Assembly: GCF_900090295.1 (NCBI RefSeq)
Contig: NZ_LT607753.1
Location: 5,456,001 to 5,520,000, forward strand
Origin: Micromonospora coxensis
GTDB taxonomy: Bacteria > Actinomycetota > Actinomycetes > Mycobacteriales > Micromonosporaceae
Reading direction: 5' to 3'
DNA: 64,000 bases
Shown here: piece by piece, positions 40,365 to 49,299 of the stretch
How positions within the stretch are numbered: position 1 is the first letter of the stretch
Layout of the letters: each line of letters begins with the position of its first letter
Notes under the pieces: generated by a model
The model's input: the letters and a program-made list of their open reading frames with translations, nothing else
Database searches by the model: none
Told to the model about the DNA's origin: nothing
Made by a program: the position numbers and the translations under genes

Positions 40365-41250
40365 GGCCGTACTCCTGTTCGCCGCGCCAGAAGTAGATGA
40401 AGCCACCGATCCCGGTCACCAGCGCCCAGGCCAGGGCGACCAGCCAGAGCTGGACCAGCGATCCGTTGAGCACCGGCGCCTGCTCCAGCAGCGCGTGCCG
40501 GGCCAGCTCGATGTAGACCAGCATGGGGTTGTACTGGATGATCGTCGCCGCCCACTCCGGCAGGCGGGTGAACAGGGTCACGCTGTACAGCACGCCGGAG
40601 CCGTACATCCAGGTGCGCAGGATGAAGGGCATGACCTGCTTCAGGTCGCCGGCCTTGGCGCCCATCCGGGCGCACGCCATCACCACCCCGGCGTTGAACA
40701 CCGCCTGGAGCAGCAGCGCCGGCGCCAGCATCAGCCAGTCCAGGGTGATCGGCTCGCCGGTCACCAGCACGATGGCGATCAGCACCACCATCGACGCCAG
40801 CAGCTGCTGGAACTGGGTCAGCGTGGCGGCCAGCGGCAGGCTGGCCCGGGGGAAGTGCAGCGCCCGGATCAGCCCCAGGTTGCCGCTGATCGACTGGGTG
40901 CCGGCCAGTACCGCGCTCTGCGTGAAGTTGAAGATGAACAGCCCGGTGGTCAGGTACGCGATGAAGTTCGGGATCTCGTTCTGCTCCAGCACCACGCCGA
41001 AGATCAGGTAGTAGACCGCGGCGTTGGTGAGCGGGGTCAGCACCTGCCAGATCTGACCCAGCTTCGCGTTGCTGTACGAGGCGACGAGCTTGGCGTTGGC
41101 GTACGCGGCGATGAAGTGCCGGTAGGCCCACAGCCGGCGGCTGTATTCGGCCAGGGAGGGACGCTCGCCGGCGACCCGTAGTCCGTGCCGGGCGGCCAGC
41201 TGCGCCTGGGTCAGGCCCGTTGCGGGGTCGACCAGCGCGGTGTCGGCCAT
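40357..41250 (-). CDS. tagG: Polymer exporter ABC permease (TagG-like, ABC-2 type)
   Basis: The 297-residue membrane protein has six helices in an ABC-2 transporter arrangement, starting after a cytoplasmic amino segment with RRLWAYRHFI and VASYSNAKLGQIWQVLTPLTNA, the pattern of TagG/Wzm permeases. It forms the channel partner of the ATPase encoded just downstream and moves undecaprenyl-linked teichoic-type polymer out of the cell. ATG at 41250 is preceded by GGAGCG. It diverges from a TetR gene with 177 bases between. Confidence 0.9.
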   Translation of the reverse strand: MADTALVDPATGLTQAQLAARHGLRVAGERPSLAEYSRRLWAYRHFIAAYANAKLVASYSNAKLGQIWQVLTPLTNAAVYYLIFGVVLEQNEIPNFIAYLTTGLFIFNFTQSAVLAGTQSISGNLGLIRALHFPRASLPLAATLTQFQQLLASMVVLIAIVLVTGEPITLDWLMLAPALLLQAVFNAGVVMACARMGAKAGDLKQVMPFILRTWMYGSGVLYSVTLFTRLPEWAATIIQYNPMLVYIELARHALLEQAPVLNGSLVQLWLVALAWALVTGIGGFIYFWRGEQEYGRG

Positions 41251-41427
41251 GGAAGGGCGCTCCGATCTTTCGTGCCAAAGGGATGCGCGCGACGATGGAA
41301 TCTTAGAGGGAGCTGTACGCGGAGGGCCGCCTCGTCGCTGCGTGGACGGTAGTGCAAAACACGTCGGGACGCAACCGTACCGTCGTTGCGCTACCCTGGC
41401 CTGCGTGACAGGTGCGGAGATACCCCG

Positions 41428-42066
41428 ATGACCAGCGAGAAGAGGCGTACGCCGGCCGGCGCCGCGGTGCTGCGGGGCGACATCACCAGGGCCATCCGGC
41501 GGGCGCTCATGCAGGAGCTCGCCGCGGTCGGGTACGGCCGGCTCTCGATCGAGGCGGTCGCCCGCCGGGCCGGGGTCAGCAAGACGGCCATCTACCGGCG
41601 GTGGAGCTCGAAGCTGGAGCTGGTCCTGGAGACCGTGGTGGCCGCCGCCGGCAGCAAGCTGCCCGCGTTGGACACCGGCACCCTCCGCGGTGACCTGGCG
41701 CTGCTGTTCCAGGTCGTGGCGCACGCGCTGAGCCACCCGCTGGCCTCGCAGATCATCCCGGACCTGCTCGCCGAGGCGGCCCGGAACCCCACCATCGACC
41801 AGACCCTGCAGCAGGTGCTGCGCGCCAAGCAGCAGGAGATCGGTGGCCGGCTGATCGCCCGGGCGGTGGAGCGCGGCGAGCTGCCCGCCGGCACCGACCC
41901 GGACGCCGCCGTCGACCTGATCGTCGGCCCTCTCTACTGGCGGCTCGCCATCGCCCGCACCCCGCTGACCGACACCTACCTCGACACCCTGGCCGGCGCG
42001 GTCGCGGCCGGCCTCGGCGCGGGCGGCGAGCTGCCCCACCAGCGCGTGGCGCCGGTCGTCGGCTGA
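41428..42066 (+). CDS. TetR-family transcriptional regulator
   Basis: The 212-residue regulator has an amino-terminal TetR helix-turn-helix (LSIEAVARRAGVSKTAIYRRWSSKLELV) and an all-helical carboxy ligand domain with an AcrR/TetR_C-like composition. It lies divergent from the TagG-like permease and upstream of a large membrane protein gene, so it could regulate either. GGAGA lies upstream of the ATG. Ligand and operator are not evident from sequence. Confidence 0.87.
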   Translation: MTSEKRRTPAGAAVLRGDITRAIRRALMQELAAVGYGRLSIEAVARRAGVSKTAIYRRWSSKLELVLETVVAAAGSKLPALDTGTLRGDLALLFQVVAHALSHPLASQIIPDLLAEAARNPTIDQTLQQVLRAKQQEIGGRLIARAVERGELPAGTDPDAAVDLIVGPLYWRLAIARTPLTDTYLDTLAGAVAAGLGAGGELPHQRVAPVVG

Positions 42067-42212
42067 GTGCCGTGCGTGTCACCTTCGGCGGGGACGTGGC
42101 CTCCTGCCCGGTTCCGTTAGGCTGGCCCCGCCGCGCGGGAGCCACCGTCTCGACACCTGGCCGCGCAGCACAATTCCCTGCATCTTCATCCGTACGACGA
42201 CAAGGACGTTCC

Positions 42213-44378
42213 GTGCCCCACGTCGAACACGTCGCCGTCGCGCCCCCCGGCTCGGGTCCTCGGGACAGCCGGCCGACGGCCGGGCGCAGCGACACCACCG
42301 GGCCGAGGTCGATCGCGGCACGGCTGCGGTCCCTGCTGGCCGCGATCCCCGTGCTGGTGACCGACGCCGGGGTGGTCGCGTTCGCGCTCTGGACACTGCT
42401 GTACCACCTCAACCTCGTCCTCGACCTGCGGCCGTCCGTGGTCTTCGCCGCCTGGGTCGTCACGTCGGTGATCGCGGCGGGCGTGGCGTGGTGGCTCGGC
42501 GTACGTCGTGCCGGCGGAGCGCCGCACCCCGACGCCGCCGACACCGCCGACGCCGCCGACGCGGACCCGGCCGGGGAGTCGAGCACCACCGGCTGGGGAC
42601 CGCTGCTGCGCCGCTACGCCCTCCCGGTCGGCGCGGGGCTCGCCGGGGTGCTGCTCGCCGCGTACGGCAGCGGCACGGCGCGCTGGGCGGCGGCGATCGT
42701 CCTCGGGCTGGTCGCGATCGTCTCGGCGTGGCCGTCGATCCGGCTCCGGGGCGGCTCGCGTACGCCGTCGGCCCCGGCCGTCCCGACCGACACGCCCGGG
42801 CCGGCGACCACCCCGGTGCAGGCGCTGGTGGTCATCGCCGCCGCGCTGGCCGCGGCCTACTACTCGACCCGGATCGCCCGGGTCTCCCTCGACGACGTCT
42901 TCTACGTCGGCAAGTCGGTCTGGGTGGCCGAGCGCGACGAGATCCCCTACCGGGACTTCCTGCTCACCGAGGGGGTCCTGCCGGCCGGCTCGGCGAACCC
43001 GCCGATCCCCTCGTTCGAGGTGTTCATCGGGGCGCTGGCCCGCGCCCTGGGCGTGCACGCCGCGTCGGCGACGTGGTACCTGATGCTCCCGCTGCTGGCC
43101 GTCGGCGTGGCCTTCGCGCTGTGGCGGATCTGCCAACGCTGGGCGCCGCGCCGGGCGCTGCTCGTCTTCGCCGTGGCGGCGACGTACATCGTGTTCGTGG
43201 CCGGGCACCCGGACGCCTACAACACCTACCACCTGCCCCGGCTGACCCAGGGCAAGAGCGTCTTCCTGCACGCGCTGGTGCCGCTGGCCTGGGTGTACCT
43301 GACCGACTACCTGGAGACCCGTTCCCGACGCGCCCTGGTGCTGCTCGCGCTGCTCTCCGTCGGCGCCGTCGGGTTGACCACCACCGCGGTCATCCTGCTG
43401 CCGCTGCTGGCGGCCGCCGCGGCCTTCGCGATCCTCGTCGTCACCCGGCGGCTCCGCGACGCGCTGCTCTGCTTCGCCGCCGCGTCGGTCTACCCGCTGG
43501 GCTCCGGCATCGTCACCCGGCTCACCACCAGCGGGATCGACCAGGCCGTCGCCACGTACGCCGAGTGGCGCGAGCCGCAGCTCGTCTGGATGCTCTCGCT
43601 GTGGCTGGGCATCCTCGGCGTCGTCGGTGGCCTGGCCCTGTGGTGGTCGCCCCTGCTGCTGCGTCGTGGCGCGCCCCGGCTGCTGGCCGCCGGCGCCGCG
43701 CTGGCGGTGACCGTCCTGCTGCTGCCGGGGGTGATCTCGGTCGCCAGCGACCTGACCGGGCTGGGGGCCGTGCTGTGGCGGGTGCCCTGGATCGTGCCGC
43801 TGCCGGTGCTCGTCGGCGTCCTGGCCACGCTCTGCCTGCCCCGGCTGAAGTGGCCGAACCGGGCCCTCGCCGTCGCCCTCCCCGGCGCGCTGGTCGCCGT
43901 CTTCGTCACGGCGGGCACCCCGATGTGGTCGGCCGACGTGTACCAGCCCGAGCCGAGCTGGCGGATGCCGGAGGTGCGCAAGAACGTCACCTTCTGGATC
44001 GTCCGGCAGGACCGTCCCGAAGGGCTGGTCCTCGCCCCCTCGTCGGTCATGCGGGCCATGCCGCAGGTCACCAGCCGGGTCCGCGTGGTGCTGGCCCGCG
44101 ACCTCTACCTGACCGACTACGGCCTGGACACCCAGTTCGCCAAGGACCGGCTGCTGCTGGCCACGTTCGCCGACGGCCAGGAGCCGGTCCCGGTGGACGA
44201 GGTGGCGGCCGCCATGCGTCGGGTGGGCGTGGGCACGGTCTGCCTGTGGCGGGTCAACAAGCTCACCGCGGCGGCCGTACCGGAGTTGAAGCTGGAGCGG
44301 TTCGCCTCCCGCAAGTCGCCCGGCGGCATGATCTGCTACCGCGCCCCCACCGCCGGTCAGGCGACGGGCGGCAACTGA
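42213..44378 (+). CDS. Large multi-pass membrane protein, GT-C-like
   Basis: This 721-residue protein has about 14 hydrophobic segments with long loops. A loop with VSLDDVFYVGKSVWVAERDEIPYRDF after one helix pair resembles external acidic loops of GT-C transferases. The carboxy tail is soluble. It may be a membrane glycosyltransferase or an uncharacterised DUF6077-type protein; I cannot decide. GTG at 42213 is chosen because AAGGA lies seven bases upstream; an upstream stretch of frame looks noncoding. It sits between wall-polymer genes. The leader shares 15 bases (TCATCCGTACGACGA) with the leader of the response regulator gene at 47094. Confidence 0.7.
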   Translation: MPHVEHVAVAPPGSGPRDSRPTAGRSDTTGPRSIAARLRSLLAAIPVLVTDAGVVAFALWTLLYHLNLVLDLRPSVVFAAWVVTSVIAAGVAWWLGVRRAGGAPHPDAADTADAADADPAGESSTTGWGPLLRRYALPVGAGLAGVLLAAYGSGTARWAAAIVLGLVAIVSAWPSIRLRGGSRTPSAPAVPTDTPGPATTPVQALVVIAAALAAAYYSTRIARVSLDDVFYVGKSVWVAERDEIPYRDFLLTEGVLPAGSANPPIPSFEVFIGALARALGVHAASATWYLMLPLLAVGVAFALWRICQRWAPRRALLVFAVAATYIVFVAGHPDAYNTYHLPRLTQGKSVFLHALVPLAWVYLTDYLETRSRRALVLLALLSVGAVGLTTTAVILLPLLAAAAAFAILVVTRRLRDALLCFAAASVYPLGSGIVTRLTTSGIDQAVATYAEWREPQLVWMLSLWLGILGVVGGLALWWSPLLLRRGAPRLLAAGAALAVTVLLLPGVISVASDLTGLGAVLWRVPWIVPLPVLVGVLATLCLPRLKWPNRALAVALPGALVAVFVTAGTPMWSADVYQPEPSWRMPEVRKNVTFWIVRQDRPEGLVLAPSSVMRAMPQVTSRVRVVLARDLYLTDYGLDTQFAKDRLLLATFADGQEPVPVDEVAAAMRRVGVGTVCLWRVNKLTAAAVPELKLERFASRKSPGGMICYRAPTAGQATGGN

Positions 44379-44780
44379 CGGCCACGGCGGCACGGCCCGG
44401 GCGCGCCCACCGCGCCCGGCCGTGCCCGGCCCGGGTCCGCGCGACGCGACGTGTCGTCGTCGATGGTGGACCCGCGCGGTTTGGCCCGTAAACGACGCCG
44501 ATACCCACCCGTCGCCTCGATGTCCACTCACGTTAAGGTCGCAGGTGCTGCGGGTGGCCGGTAGGGCTCGGGCCGCCGCCGTGACAGACTGTGATGTGGG
44601 AGTTCAACCATGGGACGAGTCCGTCCGGTCGGCCTACGGCGCCGGCGGATCCGCCCGCTCCCGCGACGGTCACTGGGCGTGATGGCCGGGCGGACCGGCC
44701 GCCACGCGTGCACACGCGTCGGGTGATGACGTGAGGACCACGGGCCCGGCCCGTCATCGATCTCGTAGGGAGCGTACTCG
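44379..44780. other. Intergenic region upstream of the second TagF-like gene
   Basis: These 402 bases contain no convincing gene. TAAGGT at 44534-44539, inside CGTTAAGG, fits a -10 box in the rightward direction, but lies 240 bases before the start codon and lacks a good -35. A long 5' leader is therefore possible; I see no recognisable riboswitch in it. Confidence 0.4.
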
Positions 44781-46544
44781 TTGTTCGGCACGTTGACTGG
44801 ACGCATCGGCACGGCCGCCCGCGGCGCGCTGCTGGTGCTGTCCTACCTGGTCATGCTCCTCGCGGGCACCTTCGGCTGGGTGCCCGTCTTCGCCGTGGCC
44901 GGGCTGGCCGCCGTCGTCGGCGAGTACGCCCTCACCCGGTGGTCGCCGCAGTCGGACCTGCTGCTGGAGAAGGTCGGCCTCAACAGCGGCTACCGGCAGC
45001 TCAGCCGCGACCTCGCCACCGTGCTGCTGGTCGCCGCCACGGTGCCGCTCACCTCGGTCGAGCTGACCTGGCTGCTGCTCCTGCCCGCGGCGGTCTGGGT
45101 GGCCGCGGTCTTCGGCGGCGCGCTGAACACGATGATCGACCGGCGTAACCCGCTCTCCGCGCTGGTGCGCAACATCGAGCTGGGCCCGGTCCGGTCCGCC
45201 CCGCGCCCCCCGCGGTGGGCGTCGGAGAACGCCGGTGTGCGGATGGCCGTGATCAACGTGCTGCTCATCCCGGCCGCCGTGGTGTCGGCCGTCCAGGAGG
45301 ACGTCGCCCCGGTCCTGGCCGTCGGTGCGGTCGCGGTCGCCGTCGCGGCGGTGGTCGGCGCGATCATCGTGCTGACCTGGCTGCGCGGCCGGGGCACCGG
45401 CGCCGACAAGGACCAGCTGCTGACCCAGGTGCAGCGCTGGCTCGACAGCTACCGCCCCGAGGTGGCGCTCTACTTCGCCGGCCCCGCCAAGGACGTCTAC
45501 CAGGCCAACATGTGGCTCGCTCCGACGGAGGCGCTCCAGCAGCGGGCCGTCGTGCTGATGCGCAGCAAGGAGGCGTTCCTGGAGCTGGCCGACACCCGGC
45601 TGCCGGTCATCTGCGTACCGGCCGGCGTGGACTTCATGAACCTGGAGCTGGGCAGCGTCCGCACCGCCCTCTACGCCGCCAACGTCGGGGCGAACATCCA
45701 CATGCTGCGCGAGCCGGGCATGAAGCACGTCTTCGTCGGCCACGGCGACAGCGACAAGCAGGCCAGCGTCAACCCGTACAGCAAGGTCTACGACGAGGTG
45801 TGGGTCGCCGGCCTGGCCGGGCGGGAGCGCTACGCCCGCGCCGGGGTGGGCGTCCGCGACGAGGACATCGTCGAGATCGGACGCCCGCAGCTCGCCGGCG
45901 TGCACACCTTCGGCGCGGAGTCCGTCCAGCGGCCGTTCACCGTCCTGTACGCCCCCACCTGGGAGGGCTGGCTGGACGACGACCCGTACCACACCTCGCT
46001 GGTGCTGATGGGGGAGCGGATCGTCAAGGGCCTGCTCACCACCTCGCCGGCGATACGGCTGATCTACAAGCCGCACCCGCTGACCGGCTCCCGGTCCAAG
46101 CAGGCCAAGGCCGTGCACGAGCGGCTGGTGGCGCTGATCCGGGCGGCCGGCGGCGATACCGAGGCGACCACCCTCGACGGGCCCGGCCACCGGGTGGTCA
46201 CCGGCCGCGTCCCGGCCCTGTTCGACTGCTTCAACCAGACCGACCTGCTGATCAGCGACGTCTCCAGCGTCGTGTCCGACTTCGTGCAGAGCCAGCGGCC
46301 GTACGTGGTGGCCAACCCGAGCGGCCTGCCGGAGGACGAGTTCCGGCGGGACTTCCCCACCTCGCGGGCGGCGTACCTGCTCTCGGTGGACTGCGGCGAG
46401 CTGGAGAAGATCCTCGCGCTGACCCGGGCCGGCGACGACCCGATGACCGAGGCCCGGCGCGAGCTGAAGACGTACCTGCTCGGCCCGGCCGAGGCGAACC
46501 CGATGGAACGCTTCCAGGAGGAGATCGCGCGGCTCTGCCGCTGA
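44781..46544 (+). CDS. TagF-like CDP-glycerol/ribitol phosphotransferase
   Basis: The 587-residue protein has several amino-terminal membrane helices (residues 10-60, 75-115 and 150-210) followed by a glycerophosphotransferase domain: VALYFAGPAKDVYQANMWL, HVFVGHGDSDKQASVNPYSKVYDE with the HGDSDK motif, APTWEGWLDD, and TDLLISDVSSVVSDFVQSQRPYVV. It is a second, distinct copy of the enzyme class seen at 36136 (different termini and sequence), so one may prime and the other elongate. TTG at 44781 follows TAGGGAGCG. The SDVSS motif is typical of TagF. It ends at a strong stem-loop. Confidence 0.87.
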   Translation: MFGTLTGRIGTAARGALLVLSYLVMLLAGTFGWVPVFAVAGLAAVVGEYALTRWSPQSDLLLEKVGLNSGYRQLSRDLATVLLVAATVPLTSVELTWLLLLPAAVWVAAVFGGALNTMIDRRNPLSALVRNIELGPVRSAPRPPRWASENAGVRMAVINVLLIPAAVVSAVQEDVAPVLAVGAVAVAVAAVVGAIIVLTWLRGRGTGADKDQLLTQVQRWLDSYRPEVALYFAGPAKDVYQANMWLAPTEALQQRAVVLMRSKEAFLELADTRLPVICVPAGVDFMNLELGSVRTALYAANVGANIHMLREPGMKHVFVGHGDSDKQASVNPYSKVYDEVWVAGLAGRERYARAGVGVRDEDIVEIGRPQLAGVHTFGAESVQRPFTVLYAPTWEGWLDDDPYHTSLVLMGERIVKGLLTTSPAIRLIYKPHPLTGSRSKQAKAVHERLVALIRAAGGDTEATTLDGPGHRVVTGRVPALFDCFNQTDLLISDVSSVVSDFVQSQRPYVVANPSGLPEDEFRRDFPTSRAAYLLSVDCGELEKILALTRAGDDPMTEARRELKTYLLGPAEANPMERFQEEIARLCR

Positions 46545-46558
46545 CCCACGGCACCGTG

Positions 46559-46595
46559 GCGGGCCCGGGACGACACCGCGTCGTCCCGGGCCCGC
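46559..46595. terminator. Bidirectional terminator between TagF-like and DUF952 genes
   Basis: A perfect 16-bp stem (GCGGGCCCGGGACGAC and complement) with a 5-base loop lies between the two convergent stops at 46544 and 46609. Confidence 0.85.
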
Positions 46596-46608
46596 GCGCG
46601 TCGGCCGG

Positions 46609-46947
46609 TCAGCCGAGCAGGTCGGCGACCGCGTCCGCGACCGGCACGTCGGCCGGCAGCTCGTGCGCCCCGACGACCGCCTCGACCGGCAGCGACCCGT
46701 ACAGGTGGGGAAAGAGCGCGCCGCCCCGGGACGGCTCCCAGCGCAGGTCGTCACCGAGACGCTCGGGGTCGACGGCGAGCAGGACCAGCCCGGTGGCGCC
46801 CGCGTAGTGCCGTCGCGCGGTCTCCACGATCTGGTCGCGCGCCGACAGGTGGACGAACCCGTCCTGGCGGTCCAGGGCCGACGGCGGCACCTCGTGCCCG
46901 GTCGCCACCCGGGCCCAGTCCGCGATCGGCACCAGCTTGTAGATCAT
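46609..46947 (-). CDS. DUF952 family protein
   Basis: This small 112-residue protein matches the DUF952 pattern: it opens MIYKLVPIADW and contains DGFVHLSARDQIVETARRHY, WEPSRGGALFPHLYGSLPVEAV. The family is widespread in bacteria and has no established function; the fold is thought to resemble ADP-ribosyltransferases. It has no partner operon here. The start is ATG at 46947, near the divergent response regulator. No function is inferred. Confidence 0.85.
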   Translation of the reverse strand: MIYKLVPIADWARVATGHEVPPSALDRQDGFVHLSARDQIVETARRHYAGATGLVLLAVDPERLGDDLRWEPSRGGALFPHLYGSLPVEAVVGAHELPADVPVADAVADLLG

Positions 46948-47093
46948 GACGGCAGCCTACGATCCGTCCCCGACGTCCGGGCCGGCTCGCCCGATCCGCC
47001 CCCGCCGGGCGTCCGCGCCGGGCCGGGCCTCCCGCCGCTCGCGCTCTTCTGCCACCATTCGCACGTCATCCGTACGACGAAAGGGAGTCACCG

Positions 47094-47750
47094 GTGCGCA
47101 TCCTGCTGGTCGAGGACGACCGACGGGTGGCCGCCGCCCTCTCCTCGGCGCTGACCCGGCGCGGGTACGAGGTCGAGCACGCCGCCACCGTCGCCGCCGC
47201 CCTCTCCGCCGCCCCGTGCGACCTGGTGCTGCTGGACCTGACCCTGCCCGACGGCGACGGCACCGACGTCTGCCGGGAGCTGCGCCGGCGCAGTCCACAG
47301 CTCGGCATCATCGCGGTGACCGCCCGGGGCGAGGAACGGGACCGCGTCCTCGGGCTGCGCCTCGGCGCCGACGACTACGTGGTGAAGCCGTTCTCCATGG
47401 TCGAGCTGCAGGCGCGGATAGAGGCGGTGCTGCGCCGGGCGGCGCACACCGTGCCGGCGCGGAGCCTGATCGAGGCCGGGCCGGTGCGCATCGACGCCGC
47501 CGCCCGTACGGTCACCGTCGACGGACGGGCGGTGGCGCTGACCCGCAAGGAGTTCGACATCCTGCTCTCCCTGGCCCGCCAACCCGGCGTCGCGGTGCCC
47601 CGCGACCGGATCCTGCTCGACGTCTGGGGGACGACCTGGGCCGACCGGCACACCGTCGAGGTGCACGTCGGCTCGCTGCGCGGCAAGCTGGGCGACCCGC
47701 GCCTGGTGGAGACGGTCCGCGGGGTCGGCTACCGGCTCCGCGGCGAGTGA
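47094..47750 (+). CDS. OmpR/PhoB-family response regulator
   Basis: The 218-residue protein has a receiver domain (MRILLVEDDRRVAAAL, phosphoacceptor Asp48 in LLDLTLPDG, and VVKPFSMVEL with the conserved Lys) and a carboxy winged-helix domain with LTRKEFDILLSLARQPG and RHTVEVHVGSLRGKL that binds DNA. It pairs with the histidine kinase gene starting 10 bases later. GTG at 47094 follows AAAGGGAG. It probably controls the neighbouring solute-binding protein gene or other envelope functions; the regulon is unknown. Confidence 0.93.
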   Translation: MRILLVEDDRRVAAALSSALTRRGYEVEHAATVAAALSAAPCDLVLLDLTLPDGDGTDVCRELRRRSPQLGIIAVTARGEERDRVLGLRLGADDYVVKPFSMVELQARIEAVLRRAAHTVPARSLIEAGPVRIDAAARTVTVDGRAVALTRKEFDILLSLARQPGVAVPRDRILLDVWGTTWADRHTVEVHVGSLRGKLGDPRLVETVRGVGYRLRGE

Positions 47751-47760
47751 GGGGCCCCCG

Positions 47761-49299
47761 GTGCGCCGTCGACTGGTCATCAGCTACCTGCTGCTGATGG
47801 TGCTGGTGCTCATGGCGTTGGAGACGCCGCTCGCGGCGACCCTCGCCTCGCGGGAGACCGACCGGGTCCGCGCCGACCGGCTCGCCGACGCGACCCGGTT
47901 CGCCTCGTTGGCCGGTCCGGCGCTGCGCGGCAACGTGCCCGGCCCGCTCAGCGGTGAACTCGCCGCCTACGACGAGCTGTACGGCATCGGCGCGGCCGTG
48001 GTCGACCGGGACGGGCGCACCGTCGTGGTGTCGCCGGCCTGGCGGACCGGCCCGGGCACCGAGGCGGCGTTGGAGACCGCCCTGGCCGGCCAGCAGTTCA
48101 GCGCCCCCGAGTCGGTCTGGCCGTGGGTGGACGGGCCGTTGGTGGTGGCGGTGCCGATCAACGACGGCGGTGAGGTGCTCGGCGCGGTGGTCACCGCCAC
48201 CCCGGCGGACAAGGTCCGGCGCACCGTCACGGCCTGGTGGCTGCTGCTGGCCGTCATCGGGCTGATCGCCGTGCTGGCCTGCGTCTCCACCGCGTTCGGG
48301 CTGGCCGGCTGGGTGCTGCGCCCGGTGACCGAGCTGGACGCGGTCACCCACGAGATCGCCGAGGGGGACCGGGGCGCGCGGGTGCAGCACCAGCTCGGCC
48401 CGCCCGAGCTGCGCCGGCTCGCGGCCAGCTTCAACCACATGGCCGACGTGGTCTCCGACGTGATGGACCGGCAGCGCGCCTTCGTGGCGCACGCCAGCCA
48501 CCAGCTGCGCAACCCGCTGACCGCGCTGCGGCTGCGGGTGGAGGAGCTGGGGTTGAGCCTGACCGACCCGGAGGGCCGGGCCGAGCACCGGCTGGCGTTG
48601 GAGGAGACCGACCGGCTGGCCCTGGTGCTCGACGCGCTGCTCACCCTGGCCCGCGCCGAGCGGGAGGAGAACGAACGGGTCACCGTCGACGCGGCGGCGC
48701 TCGCCGCCTCCCGGGTCGCCGCGTGGCAGCCACTGGCCCGGCACCGCGCGGTGACGCTCCGGCTGCACGCCGACGGCCCGGCGTACGCCCGGACCGTGCC
48801 CACCGCCGTCGACCAGGCCCTCGACGCGCTGATCGACAACGCGGTCAAGTTCAGCGGCGACCAGGGCGAGGTGACGGTGACCGTCCGGCAGGTCGACGGC
48901 GGCACCGCCCTCCAGGTGCGCGACACCGGCCCCGGCATGACCCCGGACCAGCTCGACCAGGCCACCGAGCGGTTCTGGCGGGCGCCGGACGCGCAGAACG
49001 TCGAGGGGGCCGGGCTGGGGCTGACCATCGTGGCGGTGCTGGTCGACGCCTCGGACGGGCGGCTCACCATGCGCGCGGGCGACCCGCGTGGCCTGGTCGC
49101 CGAGGTGTGGTTCCCGGCCCCCGGCGCCGGCACGGCGGACGCCGGACCGGCCGTCTCCGCCGGCCCGCCGCCGTCCGACGCCGCCCCGGTCGGTACGACG
49201 CCGGCCGACGGCGACGATCCGGACCGGACGGGGACGGCGGCGGCCGGGGTGGTCGTCCCGGCCACGCGAGCGGGCGGGGACGGCGCCGTCAGGGCTTGA
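47761..49299 (+). CDS. Sensor histidine kinase
   Basis: This 512-residue membrane kinase has two transmembrane segments (near residues 8-28 and 160-185) flanking an external sensor domain, then HAMP, a dimerisation domain with the H-box FVAHASHQLRNPLTALR (His247) and a catalytic domain with DNAVKFS, DTGPGMT and GAGLGLTIV. The last 55 residues are a low-complexity tail. It forms a two-component system with the upstream regulator. The two genes at its 3' end overlap tail to tail by 11 bases with a TAXI-type lipoprotein gene, so the ligand may relate to that transporter. That is inference. Confidence 0.92.
   Translation: MRRRLVISYLLLMVLVLMALETPLAATLASRETDRVRADRLADATRFASLAGPALRGNVPGPLSGELAAYDELYGIGAAVVDRDGRTVVVSPAWRTGPGTEAALETALAGQQFSAPESVWPWVDGPLVVAVPINDGGEVLGAVVTATPADKVRRTVTAWWLLLAVIGLIAVLACVSTAFGLAGWVLRPVTELDAVTHEIAEGDRGARVQHQLGPPELRRLAASFNHMADVVSDVMDRQRAFVAHASHQLRNPLTALRLRVEELGLSLTDPEGRAEHRLALEETDRLALVLDALLTLARAEREENERVTVDAAALAASRVAAWQPLARHRAVTLRLHADGPAYARTVPTAVDQALDALIDNAVKFSGDQGEVTVTVRQVDGGTALQVRDTGPGMTPDQLDQATERFWRAPDAQNVEGAGLGLTIVAVLVDASDGRLTMRAGDPRGLVAEVWFPAPGAGTADAGPAVSAGPPPSDAAPVGTTPADGDDPDRTGTAAAGVVVPATRAGGDGAVRA

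Noticed and set aside
44422..44682. Short rightward frame between the membrane protein and the TagF-like gene
   Set aside because: No ribosome site, no domain and poor codon bias; treated as noncoding.
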